A DNA stretch of 6,426 nucleotides from Thermoplasmata archaeon (lineage in GTDB: Archaea > Thermoplasmatota > Thermoplasmata > UBA184), in the NCBI GenBank assembly GCA_021827545.1, contig JAKAVH010000193.1, positions 1 through 6,426 of the forward strand, written 5' to 3'. The translations under genes and the position numbers were made by a program. Below are positions 5,861 to 6,426 of this stretch, one piece after another; positions within the stretch are counted from its first letter, which is position 1, and each line of letters starts with the position of its first letter. Below the pieces are notes generated by a model, which worked only from the letters and a program-made list of their open reading frames with translations, was not told the DNA's origin and made no database searches.

Positions 5861-5875
5861 ACCGAATTGTTCGGT
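5861..5875. promoter_or_regulatory. Candidate MarR operator: perfect inverted repeat
   Basis: ACCGAA-TTG-TTCGGT has perfect 6-bp arms around a 3-bp spacer, in an AT-richer intergenic stretch 47-61 nt upstream of the MarR start. MarR proteins are dimers that bind 15-20 bp palindromes at their own promoters, so this is the natural candidate for an autoregulatory operator. It lies just upstream of the probable TATA region, where binding could hinder the general transcription factors TBP and TFB. Confidence 0.55.
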
Positions 5876-5877
5876 CA

Positions 5878-5905
5878 CAAAAACTTCAACTACGCGAAGT
5901 ATTTG
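5878..5905 (+). promoter_or_regulatory. AT-rich promoter region of the marR-like gene with a second imperfect palindrome
   Basis: This is the most AT-rich stretch of the window, with CAAAAACTT (5878-5886) and AGTATTTG (5898-5905) as alternative TATA-like cores. Between them lies a second inverted repeat, ACTTC (5883-5887) and GAAGT (5896-5900), with an 8-nt spacer. It is centred about 23-24 bp, roughly two helical turns, from the centre of the stronger palindrome at 5861-5875. No SD precedes the ATG at 5922, so a short-leader or leaderless transcript is likely. Which core is used cannot be decided from sequence. Confidence 0.4.
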
Positions 5906-5921
5906 CCGACGACGATCCACG

Positions 5922-6404
5922 ATGCCCTCGACGGTCCCGGTCCCCGAGCTCAAGATCTCCGAGTCCGACCTGCTCGAACCGATCCGGGATATCTCCCGCG
6001 CCCTCCTTCAGCGGCTGACCCCGCGCCTCGCCGAGGCGGGGCTCGCGCCGTCCACGTTCTGGTCCCTCCACCATCTCGACCAGGGGCACGGGCCGCATCC
6101 CGGCGAGCTCGCCCGCCGTCTCGGGGTGACCCCGGCCGCGTGCACGGCGTCGGTCGACCAGCTCGTGGCCTCCGGCTACGTCGTGCGTCGCCCTTCGCCG
6201 GGCGACCGTCGCCAGATCGTGCTCGCGGTCACCCCGAAGGGACGGCGGGCGCTCGATGCCGTCTGGCGCGGGTTCGACGTGAGCCTCCGCAAGATCCTCG
6301 CGGGGATCCCGGCGGAGGACGTCGCGATCACGGCGCGCACGATCCGGGCGATCGCGGCACGGCTCGCGGCGTCCGATCCGCTCGGGTCCGAGGAACGCCC
6401 ATGA
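5922..6404 (+). CDS. MarR-family winged-helix transcriptional regulator
   Basis: A 160-residue protein of typical MarR length, expected to bind DNA as a dimer and release it on binding a small ligand. The N-terminal helix (16-38, LLEPIRDISRALLQRLTPRL) and C-terminal helices (108-150) would form the dimer interface. The winged helix lies between: LAPSTFWSLHHLDQG (41-55), PGELARRLGVT (60-70), the recognition helix around PAACTASVDQLVASGYV (71-87), and the wing RRPSPGDRRQIVLAVTPKGR (89-108) with the family's D-R-R (95-97). The open frame continues upstream to about 5604, but that part overlaps the preceding gene; ATG 5922 lies after the promoter and begins where the family homology does. There are no conserved cysteines for redox sensing (only Cys74, in the recognition helix). 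A second gene overlaps its stop by ATGA, a common layout in which the regulator controls its own operon, often a transporter. Confidence 0.9.
   Translation: MPSTVPVPELKISESDLLEPIRDISRALLQRLTPRLAEAGLAPSTFWSLHHLDQGHGPHPGELARRLGVTPAACTASVDQLVASGYVVRRPSPGDRRQIVLAVTPKGRRALDAVWRGFDVSLRKILAGIPAEDVAITARTIRAIAARLAASDPLGSEERP
6390..6395 (+). promoter_or_regulatory. Shine-Dalgarno sequence for the gene starting at 6401
   Basis: GAGGAA within the last codons of the MarR gene lies 5 nt before the ATG at 6401. It supports a coupled second gene in the operon, in line with the other internal genes of this window. Confidence 0.6.
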
Positions 6405-6426
6405 GCGCGTCGAAGACTATGTTGCC
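6401..6426 (+). CDS. Start of a gene cut off by the window end, second gene of the marR operon
   Basis: An ATG overlaps the MarR stop (ATGA) and is preceded by an SD. Only eight codons are visible (MSASKTML), too few to assign a function. Genes coupled this way to MarR regulators are often efflux pumps or ligand-modifying enzymes, but that is general knowledge and not seen here. Confidence 0.6.

Noticed and set aside
5604..5921. Longer start for the MarR protein adding about 106 residues
   Set aside because: This would run through the preceding gene in another frame and through the palindrome and promoter region; the added sequence is not MarR-like.
1..6426. Mobile element, CRISPR, toxin-antitoxin or phage-defence island
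   Set aside because: No transposase, integrase, direct-repeat array or defence domain is visible, and base composition and codon use look even across the window.

Overview
This 6.4 kb window looks like a stretch of a very GC-rich archaeal chromosome. Three things point there: weak TATA-like elements about 25-33 nt upstream of first-in-transcript start codons that lack a Shine-Dalgarno (SD) sequence; clear SD sequences in front of genes inside transcription units; and the gene set itself (NadA/NadC, a bacterial/archaeal-type PolX, a TIGR02757/DUF2400 protein). The proteins are rich in Arg, Ala, Gly and Pro but not acidic, which argues against haloarchaea. A high-GC Thermoplasmatota-type genome is my best guess, and it is inference only.

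Layout. Positions 1-1136 (+) hold the tail of nadC and complete nadA, two enzymes of de novo NAD synthesis. Convergent to them is a small three-helix membrane protein (1155-1523, -). Diverging from that is a small protein with four CxxC pairs (1627-1965, +), which resembles a FYVE/RING-type cross-brace zinc finger. Its 3' end overlaps by 17 nt the 3' end of polX (1949-3613, -). The PolX polymerase core looks intact, but its PHP nuclease domain has lost most of its metal ligands. Upstream of polX on the same strand is a GNAT acetyltransferase (3669-4469, -).

A 98-bp divergent promoter region (4470-4567) separates the GNAT gene from a TIGR02757-family gene (4568-5437, +). That protein has a C-terminal cysteine loop resembling the iron-sulfur loop of endonuclease III/MutY glycosylases. 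It is translationally coupled (ATGA) to an unrecognised 135-residue protein (5434-5841). The last unit begins with a MarR-family repressor (5922-6404), preceded by a perfect inverted repeat that is a good operator candidate. The repressor is coupled by ATGA to a second gene that runs off the window at 6401.

No RNA gene, insertion sequence, CRISPR array or prophage is visible, and no gene-free stretch exceeds about 105 bases. The window is mostly chromosomal housekeeping. The points most worth a second look are the degenerate PHP domain of PolX, the four-CxxC protein, the glycosylase-like features of the TIGR02757 protein with its unknown partner, and the MarR operator with its cut-off target gene.
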